Below are positions 1 through 11,900 of a stretch of DNA of 64,000 nt, one piece after another. Origin of the DNA: Chlamydomonas sphaeroides (Eukaryota; Chlorophyta; Chlorophyceae; Chlamydomonadales; Chlamydomonadaceae). Under the pieces are notes generated by a model. It was given only the letters and a program-made list of their open reading frames with translations. It did no database searches and had not been told where the DNA came from. The position numbers were made by a program, and so were the translations under genes. The DNA is taken from NCBI GenBank assembly GCA_001662425.1, contig BDDC01000372.1:1-64000 (forward strand), read 5' to 3'. Each line of letters opens with the position of its first letter. Positions within the stretch are counted from its first letter, which is position 1.

Positions 1-3000
1 CCCCTTCCCTCTCCACCGCCGCCCAGCCCCTCACCGCCATCGCCCCTTCCCTTTCCACCGCCGCCCAACCCCTCCCCTCCATCTCCCCTTCCGTTTCCAC
101 CGCTGCCCAGCCCCTCCCCTGCACCTCCCCTGCCCTCTCCACCGCTGCCCAGCCCCTCCCCTCCATCTCCTCTTCCCTCTTCACCGCCAACCCTACCAAG
201 CCCCTCCCCTCTATCGCCATCACCCCTTCCTTCATTACCGCCACCCAGCCCCTCACCGCCATCGCTTCTTTCCTCTTTACTGCCAAGTACGGCGCCCCCG
301 GTGCCTACAGTTCCTCCCAGCCCATCTTTGTCTTCTCTACCGCCAGCGCCACCAGCTCCTCCCTTGCGCCCCCCACTTCCATGGCCTCCAGTACCGCCAT
401 CACCACCACCACGACCGCCAAGGCCACCTGCGCCCCCTCTTGCACTCTTTGCCGGTAAGCAGCTAGGCGTAAACGTTTGTTCCTCGGTTCTTCAATAGCA
501 CTTCGCTTCATGAATTAATATGATGCAGTGCACTACGATAATTCATCGCCCTATTGCGCTTTGTGTGCTGCTTGCCTGGCCTCTCCAGCTTTCCCTGTCA
601 GCACCAGCACATGGGTTTGCAGCACAACCGGCGGCAACACTGTCAACAGCAATGAGGATCTTGCTGCACGGTATATGCTTGATGGCTTCATCGCTGGCAC
701 CGGTAACATCCTATATTCCGTGCAGAGTGTTTACGAGGGCTGGTCTCGTTATGGTGCCTGGGCTGGCGGTACAGGCGGAAGTCAAGAAGTCCTGAACCTG
801 ACGGCCCTGCTTGGGGCGAGCGGCCACATCACCGGTGCACGTGCATGCTGTGCTGCTTGGAGCGGCAGAGGGGTCCAGACCTTGATCTTCAAGACAGACA
901 CAGCAGCTAACACCATCAGTGTCGGTAACAGTACTTGCGCCGGCCAGGACTGGGTCTACCCCCCAAACAATGGTGGCATCTGGACTCTTGGCGGCCTCGC
1001 AACCCGATCAGACAGCACCTGGGTCCGGGATGTTGCATTCGTGTGGACTCAGCTCATCCCACCACCACCAGCACCACCACCCCAGCCCCCTTTGCCGCCC
1101 CAACCGCCTCAACCACCTTCACCCCCACCGCTCCCACCAAGTCCTCCGCTTCCATCCCCACCACCATCACCTCAACCGCCCGTGCCACCTCTTTCACCCT
1201 TGGCTGGTGAGCATGATAACCACGTTGGGTGGGATTCATGCTTGATTGACATATGCAGGTCATGAGATGGTATGGTAAATACAATTTGACGATGCCCCAC
1301 CCTGTCTATGTTTGCTCCCGCTGCCTGGCTCCTGCAGTGTACCCTGTCAACACCAGCGCTTGGTCTTGCAACATTGGCGGCAACTTCAACTTCAATAGTG
1401 ACGAGGTCCTTGCTGCCCGGTACCTGCTTGATGGCTTGGTTGCCGGTGCGGGTAGCCTCTTGGATTCCGTGCAAGCAGCTTATGAGGGCTGGTGGCGCTA
1501 TGGCGCTAAAGCTGGCGGTACAGGTGGCAGCCAAGAAATTCTCAACCTTACGGCCCTGCTTGGGACGAGCGGTCGCGTCACTGCCGCGCAGGCATGCTGT
1601 GTCACCTGGTCAGGGGGCACGGGAGTGCAGACCTTGCTGTTCATGACAACGAATTCAGCGGCCAGCACCGTCAGAATCAATGACGAGCCATGCGGCAGCC
1701 AGACCTGGTTCTACCCCCCAAACAACGGCGGCATCTGGACCCTTGGCGGCCTCGCAACTCGCTCAGATGGCAACTGGATTCGAGACATTGCCTTCATATG
1801 GACTCAGCTCATCCCTCCACCACCAGCGCCTCCATCGCCACCACCCCAGCCCCCGTCGCCGCCCCAACCACCGCCACCACCTTCACCTGCACCGCTCCCG
1901 CCGAGTCCCCCATCTCCGTCCCCACCATCACCACCACCACCACCAGTCCCGCCACTGACACCATACAGCTGTAAGTTTATGTCTGTTGCTCGATAGGGTT
2001 GCTAGCTACGCTGGACAAAATGATGAATCACGCACCCTGACACACACTGTATGTCGCACCCTTGCTTGCCATGTTGTGCTGCTTACTTGGCTGCAGCTTT
2101 CCGCACCAGCATAAGCTCCTGGTTTTGCAACACAACTGATTACAACTTTGATAGCAATGTGGACCTTGCTGCACGGTACATGCTCGATGGCTTCATTCTC
2201 AGGACTGGACAGATCACGGACTCTGTTCAAGCCGTTTATGGAGGCTGGTACCGCTATGGCTCTCGCATTGGCGGAACAGGTGGTAGCCAAGAAATTTTTA
2301 ATCTGACGGCGCTGCTTGGGACAAGCGGTCGCATCACCGCTGCACGTGCATGCTGTGGTAGCTGGACCGGGGGCAGGGGAGTGCAGACCTTGATCTTTCG
2401 GACCAACACAGCTGCCAACCCCACCATTGCCAATAACATCATGTGTACTGGCCAGGACTGGGTGTATCCCCCAGCCTCCGACGGCACATGGACCCTTGGC
2501 GGCCTCAATACCTTGTCGGATGCCAAATGGGTCCGAGATGTCGCTTTCATATGGACTCAACTCTACCCACCACCGCCAGACCCCTCACCCCCTTCGCCCC
2601 TTCCATCTCCGCCGCTACCACCCCCATCACCCCCTTCACCTGTTCCATCCACACCGCCACCAGACCCGTCACCCCCTTCACCTGCTCCATTCACACCGCC
2701 GCCAGACCCGTCACCCCCTTCACCCACTCCATCCATACCGCCACCAGACCCGTCACCCCCTTCACCTGCCCCATCCACTCCACCGCCAGACCCCCCATCC
2801 CCTTCGCCCCTTCCATCTCCGCCGCTACCACCCCCTTCACCCCCTTCACCTGTTCTATCAACACCGCCGCCAGCAGCAGACCCGTCACCCCCTTCACCCG
2901 CCCCATCCACACCGCCGCCAGACCCGTCACCCCCTTCACCTGCCCCATCCACACCGCCGCCACACCCCTTACCACCCTCACCTGAACCGACGCCGCCTGC

Positions 3001-3860
3001 AGCTCCATCGCCTTTCCCCCCATCAACACCAAGTAAGCATGTGCTGCAGATACACAGCCCTCCATTCGGGCACCGGCATGCCTGCGCAGGCAAGGGTCGC
3101 GACTTGACAAGGGCCCCGTCCGTCCATGCATGTTCATTCATCAAAAAATATTTATGCTGCTCATGCAGGAGTGCCACCATCGCCTATGCCGCGGCCGCCC
3201 CCACGGCCACCCAAGCCCTCGCCACCACCCAAGCCCTCGCCACCACCAAGGCCCTCACCGCAACCCTCGCCACCGGCGACCCCACCTGAACCCCCAGAGC
3301 CACCAGTGTCCCCGCCAGCACCGCCACCTCCGCCTCCTAAGCCACCAACACCCCCACCCAAGCCACCGAGGCCCCCACCCAAGCCCCCAGCACCCCCTCC
3401 CAAGCCATCGCCGCCCCCACGGCCCGCACCACCCCTCCCATCGGCGCCCCCGCCCAGCCCCTCACCATCCCCAGCGCCTGCTGTGCCGCTGTCTGTGGCG
3501 TCCTCGGGTGCGCCTGCTGATCAGCTCAAGGCCAGCGAGGGCGCCCCGCCGCCTGCTGGTAAGCTGCCGTTGATGGCCCAGCAGCTAGCTGCCGGCCAGA
3601 GTGCCGCTGACACCGCAGCAGATGAGGCCACGGCAGCTGGCGGTGGCGGCGTGGAGCAGGTGCCCTCACAAGAGCAGCGGCAGCCAGGCCTCAAAGGGGA
3701 GCAGCAGAGTGAGCGGAGCTCCAAGCCGTCGACCCCCACGGTTGCCCTGGCCACGGTAGGCGGCGCCGTGGGTGGGGTGGTGCTGCTGGCGGCGGCTGTG
3801 CTTGGGGTCGTGCGCTGGAGGCGGGCCTCGGCCGGTGACGCGCGGGTCGTGCCTCTGTAG
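1..3860 (+). CDS. Membrane-anchored hydroxyproline-rich surface protein with three jacalin-like modules (5' partial)
   Basis: Five exons are deduced: <1-454, 589-1206, 1338-1970, 2097-3032 and 3169-3860. They join to 1110 codons plus a TAG stop. Exon 1 is open from the first base and encodes only Pro/Ser/Leu-rich sequence, so the start lies outside the window. Exons 2, 3 and 4 each encode one module of about 150 residues followed by a Pro-rich (SPPP/PPPDPSPPSP) linker of the algal wall-glycoprotein type. Each module has DSVQ..Y, GGTGGSQE..NLTALLG, G.VTAA.ACC, GVQTL.F and WTLGG..T....W.RD.AFIWTQ, which resembles a jacalin-type beta-prism lectin fold. Four Cys are conserved per module (one, then CC, then one). 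The last exon is Pro-rich, then low complexity, then one hydrophobic span (about 3741-3818), a basic RWRR stop-transfer and a short cytoplasmic tail. All four introns are phase 1. The lectin assignment is inference; the membrane-anchored HRGP nature is well supported. Confidence 0.82.
589..3032 (+). repeat. Tandem triplication of a lectin-module exon
   Basis: Exons 589-1206, 1338-1970 and 2097-3032 encode homologous modules in the same order (Cys-containing N-terminal strand, GGTGGSQE loop, CC motif, WTLGG strand, Pro-rich linker). Each exon begins and ends in phase 1, and each intron ends in a similar tract: cttgcctggc(..)cag or cttggctgcag. Intron plus exon is therefore the duplicated unit. 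The linker has grown in the third copy, where a Pro-Asp-Pro-Ser-type motif is repeated many times. Confidence 0.85.
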
Positions 3861-5954
3861 CGAGCTTACTTACACTACAGCTCTGGGGTGGTGCTGATGG
3901 CGGCGGCTGTACAGCTGCACAATCATACCGTGGCAAGCTAGAGTACTTCGAAGGGCTTCCGCTTTGAGGCAAGCTAGGCAAGCTAGGCAAGCAAGCAGCG
4001 TTGGGTGGGTGGGTGTTTAGCGTAGCTGCTGTAGATGTGTGTAGGCTGCAGCTGTGTATAGCTACAGGCCACAGCGTGCCATCCACGTGGTCCATCCAGG
4101 CGTATGCCTTCGTGCGTTGCGCTGCTGTGGCGCGGCATGCGTTCCTTCCATGCATATGTGTGCCCTCTTGGTGATGATGAGCAGTAATTGGCACAGCAGA
4201 TGGAGACTCCATGAGCGGTGCGTGTGTGCGTGCGGACGTGCACAATGAGTGGCCTCTGTGTTTCGAAAGCAAGCCAAGCAATGTGTGTCTTCGGCCCAGG
4301 TTCACTCATTGTGCTCATTATATGTATGGTCTGGCTTCTGCTGGCAGCAACGACAGCAAGATGGCTAGCCAAGATCACGCCCGCCACTTGCGTACATCAT
4401 TATGCTACGTCGAGTAGAGTAAGTAGAGTTATCACGCTAGTTTATTAATTTTGCTTGATTGTATGCGCCGGATTCACTGGATTTGCAATCGATTAGTATG
4501 TGTGTGCTAAACCCTGCGGCGGCACAATCGAGAACGAACTGGGCCAACGGCAATCTACTAGCCACGCATTATTGCTTGTTGCATCGTCAGGCAGGCTCTC
4601 TGACCGTGGACTGCTCGGTATCCTCGGCCACAGCCAGTTTGTGTTGCACGCTCCTCACGACCCCAGGGGCGTGATGAGCCTAGCCAATGCGCCTCGCCCC
4701 AAGTCCGCGGCGGCCCTAGCTAGCGGCCCCGCCAAGGCGGCCTCGTGTGCTCCACATCGCAGCCACGGCCTGGAGCCCCGCCTTGCGAACTCGAACGAAG
4801 CGCCGCAGCACTGATAGATGTGCCAGGCTGCTAGGCCGCTGCCTGATGGCGCATCCCATCCATCACAAAATAGAAGTACGGTAGAAACAGAGGTACAGCG
4901 GGCGGGTTTGACTCGCCGTGATTTTAGAAGGTAGCTAGGGCGACCAGGGGGCCGGAGGCCCCTACGCGCCCTACCTGTCCCCCGAAGATCCATCACGCCC
5001 CCTGCTGGAAGGTAGCGAGCCATAAATCAGATCTCCGCCATCAGGGTCTTCAAGGATCAATCCATGCTGATGGCTCCGGAAGCCGGCTGCTGACGCCTCC
5101 CGTCGCAGCGTCAGGGGCCGCATCACCTCTGGCGCTGTCCTCTCGCTTTGTGCGGCGGAAGACGTGGTGCTGCAGGGGCTGTGAGAGCCGGTCGGCGGCT
5201 GGGGGCGTGTTGCTTGCGGCTCCCCAGAGGTGCGTGCTACCTGGCGTGTCTGCAGGCCGCAACCACCAGGCCGCTACAATGCCGCTGGGCTCACAGCGCC
5301 GGTCTCGCCCAGCCAACACGAGGCTGCCAAGTGGCAGGCGGCTCGATGCTTCATGTGCCAGACAAGCTAAGCAAGCTAAGCAAGCTAAGCGGAAGACATC
5401 GTCGCAACGCGGCCGACGGCCAGCTAAGACGTATGTGATGACGCGGGGCAGCTGGTGCAGCAACCAACAAACACTTAAAAAGGCAGGGCACAGGCCTGGG
5501 TCATGAATGCGTGGCGAGCCATGCAATCAATGCCATGCCATGCAATACGACGCTGGCATAGTTATGCCATACTTGAGTGTCATTGTCCTGCACCTCCTGC
5601 ATCTTGGCGGCCATGCGGCCGGCCTTACTTCACTCGCATACCTTGGTCGGTAAGGACACAAAACATCCAAATGTGTCGATCGCAAATGCGGGCTGCGATG
5701 GACGCCCGGCCATCCAACATGACCCAAGCCGTCCTGTTCCGCAAGCAAGGCAGCCTCCGTGACACCCCCGCCCCGCACCCACCACCGCCGGCACAAAGTC
5801 ACCACGCACGGCACACAAAAAGACACGCACTCCCTGTGTAGCTAGCTACCATCCTAGCAGGACTCTCACAAGCTCCAAATTGAAACGGCGCCGCCACTTC
5901 AACAACTCCGTCACAATGTTCATGACACGATAGAAGTAGTCGAGGACACCGACA
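3861..5954. other. Convergent intergenic region
   Basis: This lies between the stop of the surface-protein gene and the stop of RLK-A, so both 3' ends point into it. I see no gene with matched splice phases. Short direct repeats are visible: an aagctaggc-type repeat near 3970-3995, three tandem copies of aagctaagc near 5364-5392, and a catgccatgc-type repeat near 5520-5545. Open frames of up to 158 codons (for example 5050-5526 minus) lack recognisable motifs. Confidence 0.5.
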
Positions 5955-8900
5955 TCACATAATAACTATGTTGTATCCGTACGTGGAGGAGCCGGTGCTG
6001 GGCCCGAGCCCCGCGCCGCAGGTCCCAGCCGCCGCCGCGACGACATCGCCCGCAGGCAGCCTGGCTCCTGCAGCAATGCCGCCTGCTGCGGCCGCATCCA
6101 CTGCCACGGCCTGTGCGGTTGGCGGGCTGGCGCCGGGTCCGGCGCCGGGCCGGAAAGCTCCTACTGCCGCCGGCCCAGGCCCGGTTGAAGCCTGTCGCTG
6201 CCAACCCGATGCGGGGCGTCCCCGGGTAGGGCCTGCGGCGGCGGTGGGCGAGCGGCAGCAGCACAAGCGGCGCCACGGAAAGAGGTTACTCATCCGCATT
6301 ATTGACGATGTACGGCGGCGCAACGGTCCAGTCGCATGAGGCACGATCCTCAGGTCCATTCGATGCGCGCCTCACCGCCTGGATCATGAGCAGCTCCTTG
6401 ACCACCTCAGCGGCCGCGGGCCGGCGCTGCGGCGGGGGTCAAGGGATGCATATATGGGGGGAACGGCTTTCGGGATCGAGCGGCCATCATGACGTGCTCC
6501 TGGCATTGCTTGCCGCACATGCCGCCATCCACCCATCGCGGCAGACTCTCCCAGCCGGCAGCTAGTGTGCCATCTATCCCGACCATGCAGACCCTCGCTA
6601 CACGTGCAGCAGTCTGAACAAAGATGTTGCATACAAGCAGCAGTGCGCGTACCAGTGGGTCGTGCTCCCAGCACGCCACAATGAGCTGCCGCAGTCGGGG
6701 AGGCCAGCGGGCGCCAGCGGCGGCAGCGGCAGGGGTGGCGACGGCGGCGGTGGCAGAGGCGGCCGCGCCGGGTGCGGGCAGCGCGGGAGTGGGCGGCAGC
6801 GGCAGCCGGTCCTGGGGGCAGGGGCGGCGGGGAATGAGGGCTGCCGTCGGCAGCGGGTCCGACACAACACGCATGCCGACAACTGGTGCCGTACGTACGT
6901 ACGGAAGCAGCCCTGGGTGGCGGTCAGCGGTTTGGGGCACGGGAGCTGCGTTGCGAGGGAAACGAAAGGCACGCACGACAGAAGCGTTTGAGATGCCGCA
7001 CCTACCTTGCGTCCCGTGATGGCTAGGGCGATCTCGATCATGCTCATACCCGGCCAGGGCACGCAGCCGCTCACCATCTCCCACAGCATCACTCCGACTG
7101 CGCGGGCGAACGATGGGCGCACACTCAATCGCCTTCTCGGGCTTAGGGTTGAATCGGCTCCTCGGGTTTAGGGTTGGGCTGGGGCTAGCCAAGCTGACGA
7201 GGTGATTCCGCAAGCGAGGTGGCGCTAGACCTCGTCCAACCTTGACTCTACCAATACGTCGACAATTGAACTCGATGAAACCCATCGACGAATGTAATGA
7301 CTTGGATACGACGCCAGCGAGGTGGCGCTCTCAGGGCCCCCAGCGCCACAGACATGCTCAGGCAACCTAAACCTGGCATTCGACTAGCACTCATTACACT
7401 CGACGAAAGCGGAGCGAGAGGCCCACGCGGCCCGGCCCAGCCCGGCCCAGCCCAGCCCCGCCGGCCACACGTTCCTCTCACATGTGTACATGTCCTGCAG
7501 CCGCCACATTGTTATTACGGGATTGGGGCCAGCAGCAGGGGGGAGCGGCCGGGGCAGCGTGTTCGTGTCAGCGAGCGCGCTTGTGGGGAGCCCTGCGGTA
7601 GCCTCAGCGCGGCATGCATCCATCCTGGGCCGTGCTGAGACAAGGACGCGGCGGTCGTGGGGGCACGGCTGGAGGGCGCCAGGCAGACAGCCCTAGCCAG
7701 CCATCAGGTCGTCGCCAGTAACGTCTGTCTGTTGTATCCGCGTCAGAGCCTAGCGGATAAAACACATCACGTTGCAGTGGATGCCTGGATCATGCATCAC
7801 ACAACACTGTCGAGCCTTACCAAAAGGTACACTCAACTTATCGGTCGCGTCAATGCAAAATGGATGCGAAGTGCGGGGTGCGACGGCTGGCTGGTGCATG
7901 CATGCAGCAGAGGGCCTCGGCGTGCTGCTGCGAGCCGCGTGCGAGAACGAACGCAGGTGCGCCGGCAGCACATACACGACGACTCCACGTACTCTAACGT
8001 CAAAGTCCCCGTCAAGAAGCCCCAACGCACCGCCTTGTCGGTGATGACGTTGTTGGTCGCGTCGAAGGCCTCCGGGCTCATGTACGGCGGCTGCGTACGA
8101 TACGGGTGTGTGTACGGGTACAGGTGCGGCAGGGCGCTCGGCAGCAGGGATGTGTACGGCAGAGGAGAGGGCTTGTGTACGGCACATGAGGCGTGTGATC
8201 AGGGCGCGTGGAGCCGTGAGTTGGGGCCCGACGCAGCAGCAAGCCAGCTGTATGCGTGGCGGCGGCTCACCGTGCCGACCTCAGGGTTCTGGGTGGGCGC
8301 CGCTGTGCTGCGCAGCCGCGACAGCCCAAAGTCCTGGGGGCGATGGGACGCGTGGCGCATCACGCGCGCACGAGGATCGATGCGGCCCCCATCAGGCTCG
8401 GTGTAGGTTCACTTAGGCCTGTCCGACGATCTGGATCCCGACAGGCAAGGTATCGTGCGTGGCCGGTGAGCTGCCGGACAGCACCGCCGGCAGCCGCCAT
8501 CAGGCGCCTGACACGCACCCACAGTAGTGAGCCGCGCGGCCTGGCTGGGTCGGCCTTCGCCCGGCTCAACCAACCGCCCCTACCGTGAGCTTGGCGATTG
8601 GCCGGTCGCGGAGTGGGTCCTTGATGAGCACGTTGGCGGGCTGAGGGCGGGACGGGGGAGGCAGGAATGCAGCGTCAGAGCGAGCCCGACAGCAGCCGAG
8701 CAGCCGGGCGGCGTGTGCTTGTTCACGCCGTACACCCACTGCCGTACACCAGTCGCCGTACCTTGAGGTCACGGTGCACAATGGTGGGGTGCAGGAACTC
8801 CAGTCCCTTGGCAATATCCAGCGCTATCTGCAACACAACCTGCAGCGGCAGCAGCGACGCAGGCGGCCGCGCCGAGGCCGATGCCGCCACCGCCGCCGCC

Positions 8901-11900
8901 GTGGCAGACTGCGCAAGCCCTGGCGCTTGGCCTGGGCCTTCCGCGGCGGGGGCTCCGACGGCTAGCTGCGCGGCCCGAGCCACCGCGATGATGGCAGCGG
9001 CCGCGGCGCCTGGCCCCTGGGGGTGCAGCAGCCTCTCCAGGGAGGTGTCTAGGAGCTCCATGACCAGGCACACCCGGGGCGGCCTGAAGCGCGAGGGAGG
9101 GAGGGAGCGAGGGAGGGAGGGCGGTGGGAGAGGCGTGAGTAGAGGGGCGCGTGGCGGGCGGGCTGTTCCAGTCACACGCCGGGGAGGCGAGCACAGCTGC
9201 GTGGCGGAGGGGCAGGGCGGGGGACGTCCGGCAGGTCGCAGCGCACGAGCACGTAGCCTTTGGCAGCTGCCCGGCCACTGGCGGCATGGGGCCCGGCCCC
9301 TGTCGACACCCGCACCGTAGGTTGGCTGCCAGCAGTCGCACGATATTGGGGTGGGCGCAGCGGCCCAGCACCTCCACCTGAAGGGGAGGGAGCGGTGGCG
9401 ACGGAAGGCCGGTGGGCAGATGTGCATTGATCAGGCCATCCGCGAGCAGCCAGGAGCGCAGTTGAGCGGGCCCAGCAACACCCCAGCACCACCCAGCGTC
9501 AAGCACGACCTCGGGCGTTGCAGCGCCTGCTGCAGACTGCCTTCACACATTCGGCTTATGACACGTACCGGCGCAAAAAGCCCAGCCGACGGGCCTCACC
9601 TCTTGTGCAAAAGACCGTGTCTGCCAACGAGCGAGCGATTCCCGCTCCCTGGCACCACCGCTCTTGCCGCCTCCCCCGGCACCACCGCCGCCGCCGCCCT
9701 CGTACAGCTCGGCCGGGATCATTGCAGCGGCGATGAGTTTGACCGCCACGCGTTGACCGCCGTACATGCCCACCACCACCCTGCCGTACGTGCCCGTCCC
9801 CAGCAGCTCCTGCGTACGGCACGGGCGGGGGTAAACGGGCACATGCATACAGACCCACGCACCGCACGTGCCGTACGCCGATTGGGCAAAGAGGACTCGA
9901 CCAGGCGTGATGCTGCCGCATAGCTGAGCGGCCGCGATGCAATCGGGCCACACACACACACGCGCACTGCCCCTCCCCGCACGGCCGTTCTGCACGATGG
10001 CATTGCGCGTGCGCACTTGCCTTCCGTCCCTTGCCCATGCTGTCGTACTTCTCCTGTCCTCTTCACGTCTCCCTCGCCCTGCCCCGCTCTCTCCCTACAC
10101 AGCCGCAGCACCCGCCGGCCGCCGCCGCGTGTAGCGTGTGCCCTGCCTGCTTGCTGGCCTTCACGGGCGGCTTGCGGTCGGGCTTCGTTATCCGCACTCG
10201 CACCTAATCGCATTCCCTCCCTGCACGGCCGATGCGCCACTCAACCCTTAGCTGTGCTGTGCCGTGTGTGGGGTTCGTCTTCACCTAAACTTGAACACAC
10301 ACACACACGCACACACACACGCATTCTTCCAAGCCCTCGTGCAGCCCCGTACTTGAAGGGTGTTCCAGTGGGGACGGCTCCATCCGGTTGATGTGCGGGG
10401 ATGCTCACGGGCTGAAGCCACCGCCAAAGTGCAACGTCAATGCTCACATGCACACCCCACCACGAATTCCGCCAACCCCACCGTGCACGACTCACGGACG
10501 TTAGCGTGACCTCTGCCGGCTCCGCGGCAGCCGGCGGTGCAGGGGCCGGCCAAGCGCCGCCACTGTACATGCACGTGCGCGCATCTGACACGGTAGCCCC
10601 TCCACGTGCGGGCGCTGCCGCCCCCGAGCCGCCGAGGCCAGCGAGCCCGTCATTTCTACCGCAGGCGTGCGGCACGCCTGGAGTGGAGGACGTAGGCGGC
10701 GCAGCGGGGCGCCTGGCAGCGGAGGCGTAGCGCAGCAGGATCGTGAGAGACCCGGGGGACGGCTGCGAGGGGCGGGCGCGGCGGGCACAGGCGCAGCGGC
10801 GGTTGGGCAGGCGGCAGAGCAGGGGACGTGATCGGGCGCCGCAAGCACGCGGGCAGCTAGCTGCGATGCGGGTTGGCTTTGTACGGCATGCGTGTACGAC
10901 ACTCGATGCGACGCACGATATGCGTGCACGATATGTGCGGCCGCTGCGCGACACGTGCTCAGGCACCTGGGGAGGGCCGCTGCCGTCACGGGCCTTCGCC
11001 GCCGCGGCGGCGGTGCTGTCGGCGCCACCCCCGATGATGCCGGCGGGGCCCGCCGCGCCCGGAGCCAGGGCGGCCTGCGCGGGTGGCGGCGAGGCAGAGG
11101 CGCACCGCGGGGACTGCGGCAGCGCGAAGAGGGGCCCAGGGGCCGCCTGCGGGCGGGGGTTGGCGGCGGCGGGTGCAGCGGGCAGCAGGGCGGCGTGAGG
11201 AGGCTCGCTGCGGCAGGAGGCCCCGCCGTTGCACGGACTAGGGGGTCAAGGACAAGCGCCGCACCTGCTCCTCTGTACGTACCGACATCGCCTCGGCGTC
11301 GGTCGCGGCGGGTGCGTGTAAGGCGTATGGGTCGGGTACGGCACATGTGAGGCCCCTTGTACGACACACACACGACCCCACACGCGACCCCACGCACGCA
11401 CCTGCTGCCCGCCGGCCGCCTCCTCCGCCACCCGCAGGTTGAGCACCAGGCCGGGGGCCATGGGCGTGAAGGCGGTGACCGGCACCGCGATCTCGCTGGC
11501 CTGAACGGATGTACGGCAGCGGGGGGGCGGGGGGAAGGGTTGCCACACGCGGCGTCCCTTTCAGCCGCATCGGTGTTGTCCAGTAGACACAGCGTTTGCG
11601 TGGACCGTGGCGACCGCCGCTCGGATACCACGCATGGCACATGCGGCATCACATCTCTCGTCGGACGGGCCGCAGGCAACGGCAAGCCGGCGACCTACCC
11701 GCACCGCCCATCACCTCGCTGCCGGAGCACCCACCTGCCATTGCGCCAGCGGCAACGGCCCCCGCACACTGCTGCTGCCGCCGTTGACAGCTCCAAAGCC
11801 GCCGCCGGCTGCCAGAGGAGGCGCCGCGTAGGCTGCCGCGGCCGCCGAGCTCGCGGCGGCCGATGGTTCGGCGCCGTGAGCCGGCCCGCAGCCGGCCGCA

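Noticed and set aside
2563..3180. Gly-rich minus frames opposite the surface-protein exons
   Set aside because: Antisense of Pro-rich coding sequence, which always gives Gly-rich open frames.
7135..7180. Telomere-like tttaggg units
   Set aside because: Only isolated ttaggg-type matches inside an RLK-A intron, with no tandem array, so not an interstitial telomere.
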